From NCBI GenBank assembly GCA_019509785.1, contig JAEKLQ010000031.1, positions 1 to 64,000 of the forward strand: a stretch of DNA of 64,000 bases. The letters are read 5' to 3'. The position numbers and the translations under genes are program-made. A model generated the notes under the pieces. That model was not told where the DNA came from, ran no database searches, and was given only the letters and a program-made list of their open reading frames with translations. Positions 44,838 through 52,127 of this stretch are shown in pieces. This DNA is from Fibrobacterota bacterium (GTDB lineage: Bacteria > Fibrobacterota > Fibrobacteria > UBA11236). Each line of letters starts with the position of its first letter. Position 1 is the first letter of the stretch.

Positions 44838-45260
44838 AAGCTAATCGATTCCAATCTGGCATGCCCGGCCTGCCAGCAAGCGCTTCAGCCCAAGCTGCTG
44901 GTTTGCCCCGCCTGCGATATCAAAGTCGAAGGGCCTTTCCAGTTGAATGAGTTCGCGACCTTGGGCCCCGAGGACCTGCATTTCCTCCGCATCTTCGTGC
45001 GAAGCGAGGGCCGTATCCGAGACATGGAATCGGCGCTCGGCCTTTCCTATCCCACTATCCGCGCGCGCCTGTCCGCGCTCAAGCGAAAGCTCTCCGGCGA
45101 AGCCGCGGATACCGGCGGAGCGGAAGACGAAGCCAAGCGCCCGCGGAACGAAGAAGAAGCCGTGGCTGCGGTGCTCGCGAAATTGAACGCGGGGAAAATC
45201 CCCTTCGCTGAAGCTATGCAGGAAATCAAGCGCATCCGCGCGCAACCAGGAAAGGAGTGA
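44835..45260 (+). CDS. DUF2089 regulator (zinc ribbon plus HTH)
   Basis: A zinc ribbon with CPAC (10-13) and CPAC (24-27) is followed by a helix-turn-helix-like region (about 40-85, with GRIRDMESALGLSYPTIRAR), the architecture of DUF2089 proteins. An acidic linker and a C-terminal SHOCT-like segment (VLAKLNAGKIPFAEAMQEIK) end the 141-aa chain. It probably binds DNA, perhaps its own promoter. The next gene starts 4 nt after the stop behind AAAGGAG; such DUF2089-led pairs are a recurrent arrangement. Confidence 0.85.
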   Translation: MKLIDSNLACPACQQALQPKLLVCPACDIKVEGPFQLNEFATLGPEDLHFLRIFVRSEGRIRDMESALGLSYPTIRARLSALKRKLSGEAADTGGAEDEAKRPRNEEEAVAAVLAKLNAGKIPFAEAMQEIKRIRAQPGKE

Positions 45261-45264
45261 GGCG

Positions 45265-46290
45265 ATGAAGGAGCAGATCGAGCAGGTATTGAGGATGAAC
45301 AAGGATGGTAAGCTGACCGACGCGCAGACGGCGGAGCTCTTGGCGGAGCTGGCCCGGCCCGGCGAAGCGCATGCGAGCGGGCCCGGATGGGGCCGCGGAA
45401 GCGTCCTCGAACCCCTGGTGTCCAAGGTCAACGAGACCCTGAAATCCGCCCTCGATTCGGCCTTCGCCTGGAACGAGTCGCGTGATCATCGTGACGAAGC
45501 CTGGGCGAATCCATCAGCCCGGAATTCCATCCACATGTCCCGCTTCGATTATCCGGAAGGCAAGGACGTCGTATTCACCGGAAACGTCATCCGCATGTCC
45601 TCGATGAAGGACCTGCGCATGGATCGATCCGAGATGACCGGAAACACCATCGACATGAGCAAAGCCGATGACCTCCGCCTACGGGACGCCAAGCTGCAGG
45701 ACTGCGAGATCCGGGCCAGTTCGGTGGACGATTGGCACCTGGATGGATCGACCCTGGACGCGATCATGGTGCAGGGATCCCGGGTGGCCGATCTCCAATG
45801 CACGGACCGATCGGAACTGCGCAAGGCGCGCATCCAAGGCGTTTCCCTGAAAGGCTTCCGCCTGGCCGAAGGCAGCAAGGCCGAAAACCTGCTCCTCAAC
45901 GGCTCATCCCTGGCCGATATCCGCCTGCTCCGATCGGAGTGGGGCGATTCCGAGATCCTGAACTCTTCCGTATCCGACCTCGCGCTGGAAAGTTGCCGGG
46001 CGGCCCGATTCCTGATTCGTTCCCTGTCCGCCAAGAAAGCCGTTTTCTCCGATTGCACCCTGACCGACGTAGCCTTTTCGGCCGAGACCCGTTGGGCCTG
46101 GAAAAAGCACGGCCTGAAGGACGTCCGTATCGACGGCTGCGACTGGGAAAAGGTCGCCTTCTCCGATTGCCGCCTGGACAATTGCGTGATCAAGAACGTA
46201 ACCCTACGCGATCGGCAATTCCGCGGATTGGACCTGGCGGACCTCCGCATCGACGGCACGGAGGCTTTCTTGAAGGCGGTCGGGGGCTGA
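45265..46290 (+). CDS. SHOCT-like N-domain fused to pentapeptide-type repeats
   Basis: The first 35 residues (LRMNKDGKLTDAQTAELLAELA) match the short helical SHOCT-like domain also seen at the end of the DUF2089 partner. From about residue 85 a regular approx. 20-residue repeat follows (e.g. MTGNTIDMSKADDLRLRDAK, then CEIRASSVDDWHLDGSTLDA), predicting a right-handed beta-helix like pentapeptide or DUF4097 proteins. There is no signal peptide or membrane segment, so it is cytosolic. The shared helical motif suggests that the two operon products bind each other. Function unknown. Confidence 0.8.
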   Translation: MKEQIEQVLRMNKDGKLTDAQTAELLAELARPGEAHASGPGWGRGSVLEPLVSKVNETLKSALDSAFAWNESRDHRDEAWANPSARNSIHMSRFDYPEGKDVVFTGNVIRMSSMKDLRMDRSEMTGNTIDMSKADDLRLRDAKLQDCEIRASSVDDWHLDGSTLDAIMVQGSRVADLQCTDRSELRKARIQGVSLKGFRLAEGSKAENLLLNGSSLADIRLLRSEWGDSEILNSSVSDLALESCRAARFLIRSLSAKKAVFSDCTLTDVAFSAETRWAWKKHGLKDVRIDGCDWEKVAFSDCRLDNCVIKNVTLRDRQFRGLDLADLRIDGTEAFLKAVGG

Positions 46291-46333
46291 ATCCCACTTT
46301 CGCCCCCGCGGTGAAGACCGGCCTCCGACCCGC

Positions 46334-46388
46334 GTTACACTCCGTTACGGTCCGGAAAGAATCCGGATAAGCTCGTCGGGTAGTTTTA
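46334..46388 (+). promoter_or_regulatory. second copy of direct-repeat box plus -10-like element
   Basis: GTTACACTCCGTTAC (46334-46348) is followed exactly 47 bp from its first base by TAGTTTTA (46381-46388), as at 34898-34952. The DNA between differs between the two sites, so the match is not a recent duplication. Two TCCGGA copies lie between. The Panacea gene starts 58 nt downstream, and purL-purQ lie beyond. Confidence 0.55.
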
Positions 46389-46445
46389 CAACCTCACCTT
46401 TCCGTTAGGGGCTCTAAAGAGGGCCGATTGGACCGGAGAAAACTT

Positions 46446-46955
46446 ATGCATGGATTCGCGCCCGATGATGACCGCTTGGCTGAATTGATTTTATACATCT
46501 CCGGCCGTTGCGCCGATTGGGATGAATTCGATCCCGTCGTCCTGGATCGCATCCTGTTCCAGGCCGACTTCCTCAACTACCGCGAGTCCGGAGTCCCCAT
46601 CAGCGGGCAAACCTACCGGCGCGGGCCTTCCGGCCCGACGCCTAGGGGCCTTCCCCGCGTACTGCGCGGGCTGGCGCGCGAATTCGCGATCCTGGAGATA
46701 CCGCTGGGGGACGGTTTGCACGTGCAACGGCGCCCGGTGGCTATGCGGGAGGCCCGGCTCGAACTCTTCGAAGCCAGCGAACTCGCCATCGTCGACGAGG
46801 TCATGCGGCATTACCGGAGCACTTGGGCCCGGTTGCGGGAGAGCCCCGATTTCCTGGAGATAGACTGGGAAGCCGCCGGGCCCCGCGAGATCATCCCCTA
46901 TGCATGGGTCGGGACCCTCCCCGTCGGCATTGGACCCGGGGCCCCCAGGTACTAA
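46446..46955 (+). CDS. Panacea/SocA-type (DUF4065-like) protein
   Basis: The 169-aa product contains AELILYISGRC, LDRILFQADFLNYRESG and ISGQTYRRGPSGPTPRGL (about 12-75), the signature of the Panacea domain found in antitoxins such as SocA and in diverse toxin-neutralising systems. No toxin-like gene lies beside it; the following gene is purL. ATG 46446 has GGAG about 8 nt upstream; an upstream TTG at 46428 is less likely. It may be an orphan antitoxin or a proteolysis adaptor like SocA. Confidence 0.75.
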   Translation: MHGFAPDDDRLAELILYISGRCADWDEFDPVVLDRILFQADFLNYRESGVPISGQTYRRGPSGPTPRGLPRVLRGLAREFAILEIPLGDGLHVQRRPVAMREARLELFEASELAIVDEVMRHYRSTWARLRESPDFLEIDWEAAGPREIIPYAWVGTLPVGIGPGAPRY

Positions 46956-47036
46956 ATTGGACAGCATCGGCCGGCGCGTTCCGCCCGGCCGTTTCCGGCG
47001 CCCGGGCCTTCGCCACGGACGCCGCCTGAGGACCGT

Positions 47037-50036
47037 TTGCTTACTCGCATCGAAGTCGGGCAAAAGAGCCCCGCCACCGACTCCACAGCCCGGAAAATAC
47101 TCGCCACCATCCGGGAGACCTTCCATCTCCCGGTGGACTCGGCGTCCGCCGTTTCCATCTACACCTTGGAGATGGATCTTACGGACGCGGAAAAGGAACG
47201 CGTCGCCCGCGAGCTTTTCACCGATCCCATCACGGAGCGTTTCGCCATCGACTCGCATCTGGCCGGGAAAGGCACAGCCGGGAACGACGGCACCGGGTTC
47301 GATTTCCTGATCGAGGCAGGCTATAAGCCGGGCGTGACCGACAACGTGGGCCGCTCCAGCCGCGAGGGCATCGCCGATCTTTTAGGGCGCCCCCTTACCG
47401 ACGCCGACCAGGTCTATACCGGAAGGCAGTTCCTGTTCCGAGGCAAGCTAAGCCGGGCCGATGCCGAGACCATCGCCACCAAGCTTTTGGCCAATCCGCT
47501 GATCGAAACTTATCTGATCCGCTCGGCGGAAGACTGGCGCAAGGAGCCGGCGCTGCCCAAGGTTTCCGGCAAGGTCGCTTTCGCGCATAAGCCTGAAACC
47601 CGCACCATCGATTTGCCCGATTCGGATGCGGCGCTGCAAAAGCTGTCGGACGAAAAGGTGTTGGCCCTGACTATCGAAGAGATGCGCGCCATCAAGGGCC
47701 ATTACGCGGATGCGGCCGCGCGCTCCCGTCGCGAAAAGGCCGGCCTCCCCCCTTCCCCCACCGACGTGGAGCTGGAGGTGATCGCCCAGACCTGGAGCGA
47801 GCATTGCAAGCATAAGATCTTCGCCGCCGACATCGAGTACACCGATGACCGCGGGGAAAAGACCGCCATCCGCTCGCTGTACAAGACCTATATCAAGGCG
47901 GCGACCGAAAAGGTGCGGCCCCAGGCCCCTTGGCTCAAATCCGTTTTCACCGACAACGCCGGCATCATCGCCTTCACCGAGGATTACGACGTGAGCATGA
48001 AGGCGGAGACCCACAATTCGCCCAGCGCGCTGGACCCCTATGGCGGGGCCATGACGGGCATCGTGGGAGTGAACCGCGACATCCTCGGCAGCGGCAAGGG
48101 CAGCCGTCCCATCTTCAATACCGACGTCTTCTGCTTCGCCTCGCCCTTCTACGACCGGCCCGTCCCGCCCAAGCTCCACCATCCGCGCCGGATCTTCAAG
48201 GAAGTGCATCGGGGCGTGAAGGACGGCGGCAACGAGAGCGGCATCCCCACCGTGAATGGCAGCATCGTTTTCGACGATCGCTACCTGGGTAAGCCTCTCG
48301 TGTTCTGCGGGACCGGGGGCCTGCATCCGGCCCGGGTCGGCGGCGAGGCTTCCTGGAAAAAGACCATTAATCCGGGTGATCGGATCCTGATGGCGGGCGG
48401 CCGCATCGGGAAGGACGGGATCCACGGGGCGACCTTTTCCTCGGCGGCCCTCACGGAGGCCTCACCCACTTCGGCCGTGCAAATCGGCGATCCCATCACC
48501 CAGAAGAAGTTGTCCGACTTCCTCCTGGAGGCGCGCGATCTGGGGCTATACCGCTTCGTGACCGACAACGGCGCCGGCGGCTTGTCTTCCTCGTTGGGGG
48601 AAATGGCGCGCGAAAGCGGCGGGTGCAAGATGCATCTCGAAAAGGCCCCCCTCAAATACGCCGGCCTCGACCCATGGGAAATCCTAGTTTCCGAGGCTCA
48701 AGAGCGGATGTCCTTCGCGGTCCCGCCGGACAAGCTGGCGGCCTTCCTGGAGCTAGCCCTGCGCCGCGGCGTGGAGGCCTCCGACCTGGGCGAATTCACC
48801 GCGGACGGATTGTTCGAGGCCTATTACCAAGGCAAGCTCGTTTGCTCCCTGGACATGCATTTCCTCCACGAAGGCAATCCGCGCTTGACGCTCAAGGCCA
48901 AATGGGCGCCGCCGCGCCATCTGGAACCGACTGCCGCTTCCCTCGCAGGCCGCGATCTCGAGGCCGATGCCCTGGCCCTGCTCTCCGCCTTGAACATCTG
49001 TTCCAAGGAAAGCTGGGTGCGCCAGTACGATCACGAAGTGCAAGGCATGAGCGTGGTCAAGCCCTTCGTGGGCGAAAAAGGCGACGGCCCCAGCGATGCC
49101 GCCGTCATCCGCCCGCTCTACGATCGCAAGGAAGGCCTGGCGGTCGCGCACGGGATCGTACCGCGCTATAGCGACATCGATACCTACCATATGACCGCCT
49201 GCGCCCTGGACGAGGCGGTCCGCAACGCCGTGGCCGTGGGCGCCAAGCCCGGCACCCTGGCCGGCCTCGACAATTTCTGCTGGCCCGATCCGGTGGAGTC
49301 GGAGAACACGCCGGACGGCCAATACAAATTGGCCCAACTTGTCCGCTCCAACCAAGCCCTATACGACTATTGCGTCGCGTACGGCCTGCCGCTCATCTCG
49401 GGCAAAGACTCGATGAAGAACGATTACGGCCGGGGGAAGGACAAGATCTCCGTCCCCCCCACCCTGCTCTTCACCGTGATCGGCAAGCTCGAAGACTGCG
49501 AGAAGGCGTTGACCATGGATGCCAAGGCCGCCGGCGACCTCGTCTATGCGCTGGGAACGACCCGGGACGAACTCGGGGCCTCGGAGTACTACCGTATCGT
49601 CGGGGTTACGGGGGCCAACGTCCCCAAAGTGGACGCGGCGGCGGCCCTCGCCCTCTATGAACGCCTGCATGCGGCCATCCAGAAGGGCCTGGTCCGTTCG
49701 GCCCATGACTGTTCGGACGGGGGCCTGTTCGTGGCCCTGGCCGAGGTCTGCATGGCCGGCCGCCTGGGCGCGCGCGTCGACCTTTCGGTCCTTCCCGTCG
49801 ATGGCATGGTCTCCCCCATCGCCAAGCTCTTCTCCGAAAGCCAAAGCCGCTTCGTCGTTACCGTCCGCCCGTCCGATCAGGCCGCCTTCGAGGCCGCCCT
49901 GGCGGGTTCCGCCTTCGCCAAGCTAGGCGCCATCGCCGAAGCGCCGTCGCTGGAAATCGCCGACGGTTCCGCCCCACTCTTTTCCGCCACGCTGGACGCG
50001 ATGTTCGAGCGCTGGCGCCGTCCTTTGGATTGGTAA
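47037..50036 (+). CDS. purL: phosphoribosylformylglycinamidine synthase, large subunit with fused PurS-like N-part
   Basis: The 999-aa chain begins with about 200 residues of PurS-like and linker sequence (RIEVGQKSP..., then TGRQFLFRG). The ATPase domains follow, with catalytic TWSEHCKHK near residue 252, AETHNSPSALDPYGGA and later the second half with AHDCSDGG. No glutaminase domain is attached; purQ follows 1 nt later. It converts FGAR to FGAM in purine synthesis. The start is TTG 47037 behind GAGG, matching family N-termini; no ATG fits. Confidence 0.93.
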   Translation: MLTRIEVGQKSPATDSTARKILATIRETFHLPVDSASAVSIYTLEMDLTDAEKERVARELFTDPITERFAIDSHLAGKGTAGNDGTGFDFLIEAGYKPGVTDNVGRSSREGIADLLGRPLTDADQVYTGRQFLFRGKLSRADAETIATKLLANPLIETYLIRSAEDWRKEPALPKVSGKVAFAHKPETRTIDLPDSDAALQKLSDEKVLALTIEEMRAIKGHYADAAARSRREKAGLPPSPTDVELEVIAQTWSEHCKHKIFAADIEYTDDRGEKTAIRSLYKTYIKAATEKVRPQAPWLKSVFTDNAGIIAFTEDYDVSMKAETHNSPSALDPYGGAMTGIVGVNRDILGSGKGSRPIFNTDVFCFASPFYDRPVPPKLHHPRRIFKEVHRGVKDGGNESGIPTVNGSIVFDDRYLGKPLVFCGTGGLHPARVGGEASWKKTINPGDRILMAGGRIGKDGIHGATFSSAALTEASPTSAVQIGDPITQKKLSDFLLEARDLGLYRFVTDNGAGGLSSSLGEMARESGGCKMHLEKAPLKYAGLDPWEILVSEAQERMSFAVPPDKLAAFLELALRRGVEASDLGEFTADGLFEAYYQGKLVCSLDMHFLHEGNPRLTLKAKWAPPRHLEPTAASLAGRDLEADALALLSALNICSKESWVRQYDHEVQGMSVVKPFVGEKGDGPSDAAVIRPLYDRKEGLAVAHGIVPRYSDIDTYHMTACALDEAVRNAVAVGAKPGTLAGLDNFCWPDPVESENTPDGQYKLAQLVRSNQALYDYCVAYGLPLISGKDSMKNDYGRGKDKISVPPTLLFTVIGKLEDCEKALTMDAKAAGDLVYALGTTRDELGASEYYRIVGVTGANVPKVDAAAALALYERLHAAIQKGLVRSAHDCSDGGLFVALAEVCMAGRLGARVDLSVLPVDGMVSPIAKLFSESQSRFVVTVRPSDQAAFEAALAGSAFAKLGAIAEAPSLEIADGSAPLFSATLDAMFERWRRPLDW

Positions 50037-50037
50037 T

Positions 50038-50829
50038 ATGAAACCCCGCGTCGCCGTCATCACCGGCTACGGGATCAACTCGGACAACGAGTTGGCCCAT
50101 TGCTTCGCCCTGGCCGGGGGCGATCCCCGCCGGGTGCATATCAACGATCTCATCGCGAGCAAGCCGTCCCTCTCTGAGTTCGACCTGATCGCGATACCCG
50201 GAGGGTTCTCCTTCGGGGATCATATCGCCAGCGGCCGCGTCTTCGCGAACAAGCTGAAAGCCCATTTGGCCGAGGATCTGGCCCGGGCGGCCGACCGGAA
50301 GGTGCCCATGATCGGCATCTGCAACGGCTTCCAGGTGATGGTCAAATTGGGACTTCTCCCCGGGGACGGAGCCGGACCGGAAAGCCGCTTCGTCCAGACC
50401 GCCACCCTCACCTACAACGACTCGGGCCGCTTCGAGGATCGCTGGTGCCATCTGGCGCGCGACCGGGCTTCCAAATGCCTGTGGACCAAGGGCATCGAAC
50501 GCATCTATCTGCCCATCCGGCACGGCGAAGGGAAGTTCATCCCGAGGGATGCGGAGCAATTGGCGGCCTTGGGCCGCAATGGCCAAATCAGCTTGCGGTA
50601 TTGCGCCGCGGACGGATCGGCTCCTTCCGGCTATCCCGAGAATCCGAACGGCTCCATCGATCATATCGCCGGCATTTGCAGCGCGGACGGGCGCATCTTC
50701 GGGCTGATGCCGCATCCCGAGGCCCATATGCTGGCGACCAACCATCCGCAATGGCAGAAGCTGGGCCTTAAAGGCGAAGGCGAAGGGGTGCGGATTTTCC
50801 GGAACGCGGTGGAGTCGGTCCAGGGCTGA
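50038..50829 (+). CDS. purQ: phosphoribosylformylglycinamidine synthase, glutaminase subunit
   Basis: The 263-aa class-I amidotransferase has the oxyanion segment IPGGFSFGD, the nucleophile cysteine in IGICNGFQVM (about 98) and the histidine-glutamate pair in MPHPEAH. It supplies ammonia from glutamine to PurL. The gene follows purL at 1 nt, so the two are co-translated. It ends before a strong bidirectional terminator. Confidence 0.95.
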   Translation: MKPRVAVITGYGINSDNELAHCFALAGGDPRRVHINDLIASKPSLSEFDLIAIPGGFSFGDHIASGRVFANKLKAHLAEDLARAADRKVPMIGICNGFQVMVKLGLLPGDGAGPESRFVQTATLTYNDSGRFEDRWCHLARDRASKCLWTKGIERIYLPIRHGEGKFIPRDAEQLAALGRNGQISLRYCAADGSAPSGYPENPNGSIDHIAGICSADGRIFGLMPHPEAHMLATNHPQWQKLGLKGEGEGVRIFRNAVESVQG

Positions 50830-50860
50830 ATCTTCGCGGACGCAAAAGCCGAGGAAAAAA

Positions 50861-50890
50861 AAGGCCGGCTGCCCTAGGGTAGCCGGCCTT
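50861..50890. terminator. bidirectional terminator between purQ and esterase
   Basis: AAGGCCGGCT and AGCCGGCCTT form a 10-bp stem around a 10-nt loop that can itself pair (CCC/GGG). On the plus strand it is followed by TTTTCC, and on the minus strand by eight T, so it ends both purLQ and the convergent esterase transcript. Confidence 0.85.
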
Positions 50891-50920
50891 TTCCTTGCGC
50901 TTGGCTCTTCGAAACGAAGC

Positions 50921-51985
50921 TCAACGCTCCTGGGGCAGGATCAGATTCATGCGCTTTCCGGTCGTGGAATAGGCCCGATCGGAAACTTCCAGAACGGGAA
51001 TCCCGCCGCGCAATCCGAAAACGGGTTTCGCCCGGGACGCCGACTGGGTCCGGTGCGGGGCCAGGCCGGTGGTCGCGGAGCGCGGGCCCGGGGCCGGCCA
51101 GGTGAAGGTGGAAACCCCGAGGGCCTTCGACTTGGACATGATCCAGGGGACGAGGATGGGGCTGTCCCAGGCTGCATGCCAGCCGCTCCCATGGTCGCCA
51201 CCGGTGATTTCCGAGTACAGGTATTTCTGGCCGGCGGCCACCGCCTTCCGCAACGAATCCACCGAGATGGCCGTCGGATTCGCCATATTGGCTCCGGAAA
51301 CGAATTGCGATACGTCGATCTTGGCCGCTTCCACCGCAGATATAAGCGCCCGATCGTCCCCGACCGGAACGGTCCCGTCCGAGCCGCCATGGAAAATCCA
51401 GAACGGGGTCTTGGTCATAACGCTGACGGTATTGAGATGGTTCTCCCCGGCGCAGGGGATGGCCGCGGCGAACTTGTCCGGATAGGACATCATGATGGCT
51501 TCGGTGCCGATGCCGCCCCAAGAAAGGCCGCCGACATAGAGGCGGGTGGTGTCGATGGGATACACCTTGATCAGGGAGTCGATGACCTTGATGGCCGCTT
51601 GCGCGGGAAGGCCGGCGTAGCCCTTTTGGTCCGCCGTACCGGTGTTGAAGTACCCCCATTCGTAGGAGGAACTGGGACATTGGGGATACAGGACGAAGGC
51701 CTGGTACTTGGTCTTCACGCTGTCCAGCATCCATTGCTTGGAGAGATCTTCGCGATCGACCTGAACGCGATTGTCCGACCCGCATTCACCGATCCCGTGC
51801 ATCATCATGACCAGGGGATACCGCTTCTCGGTGGAGATGCCTTTCGGAACGTATAGCCGGAAGAACATGCTTTTGCCATCCGACATCTTGATGCTGGAGG
51901 CCTGGCAGGAATCGGAAGGCGCGCTGAAAATAGGATATGCGGATAATGCGCCGACCAAGGCGGCGGCTCGGAAAATGCGGATCAT
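50921..51985 (-). CDS. secreted CE1/prolyl-oligopeptidase-like esterase
   Basis: A signal peptide (about 1-21) precedes an alpha/beta-hydrolase with LVMMMHGIGECG, nucleophile serine in GGLSWGGIG, acid near GGSDGTVPVGDD and histidine in GGDHGSGWH. This is the pattern of carbohydrate esterase family 1-like proteins (PHB depolymerase/feruloyl esterase related). The C-terminus has a short basic tail (LEVSDRAYSTTGKRM), not the 70-residue sorting-like domain of the 31-34 kb esterases. The gene is monocistronic. Confidence 0.83.
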   Translation of the reverse strand: MIRIFRAAALVGALSAYPIFSAPSDSCQASSIKMSDGKSMFFRLYVPKGISTEKRYPLVMMMHGIGECGSDNRVQVDREDLSKQWMLDSVKTKYQAFVLYPQCPSSSYEWGYFNTGTADQKGYAGLPAQAAIKVIDSLIKVYPIDTTRLYVGGLSWGGIGTEAIMMSYPDKFAAAIPCAGENHLNTVSVMTKTPFWIFHGGSDGTVPVGDDRALISAVEAAKIDVSQFVSGANMANPTAISVDSLRKAVAAGQKYLYSEITGGDHGSGWHAAWDSPILVPWIMSKSKALGVSTFTWPAPGPRSATTGLAPHRTQSASRAKPVFGLRGGIPVLEVSDRAYSTTGKRMNLILPQER

Positions 51986-52127
51986 TCAAACTCCATTAGC
52001 GAAAATCCACCCGGATTACGAAGGCAAAGGTAATTAGCCGACGAGGTCCCCGCTAGCGGATTTTCGGGAAGGGCCCGGTTCCGATTTCGGTTTTTTATGC
52101 CAAATACAGGTTCTTCGGCTCTTCCCT

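Noticed and set aside
46446-46955. Complete toxin-antitoxin operon around the Panacea gene
   Set aside because: Both neighbours are accounted for (regulator pair upstream, purL downstream) and no second small gene with a start signal is present.
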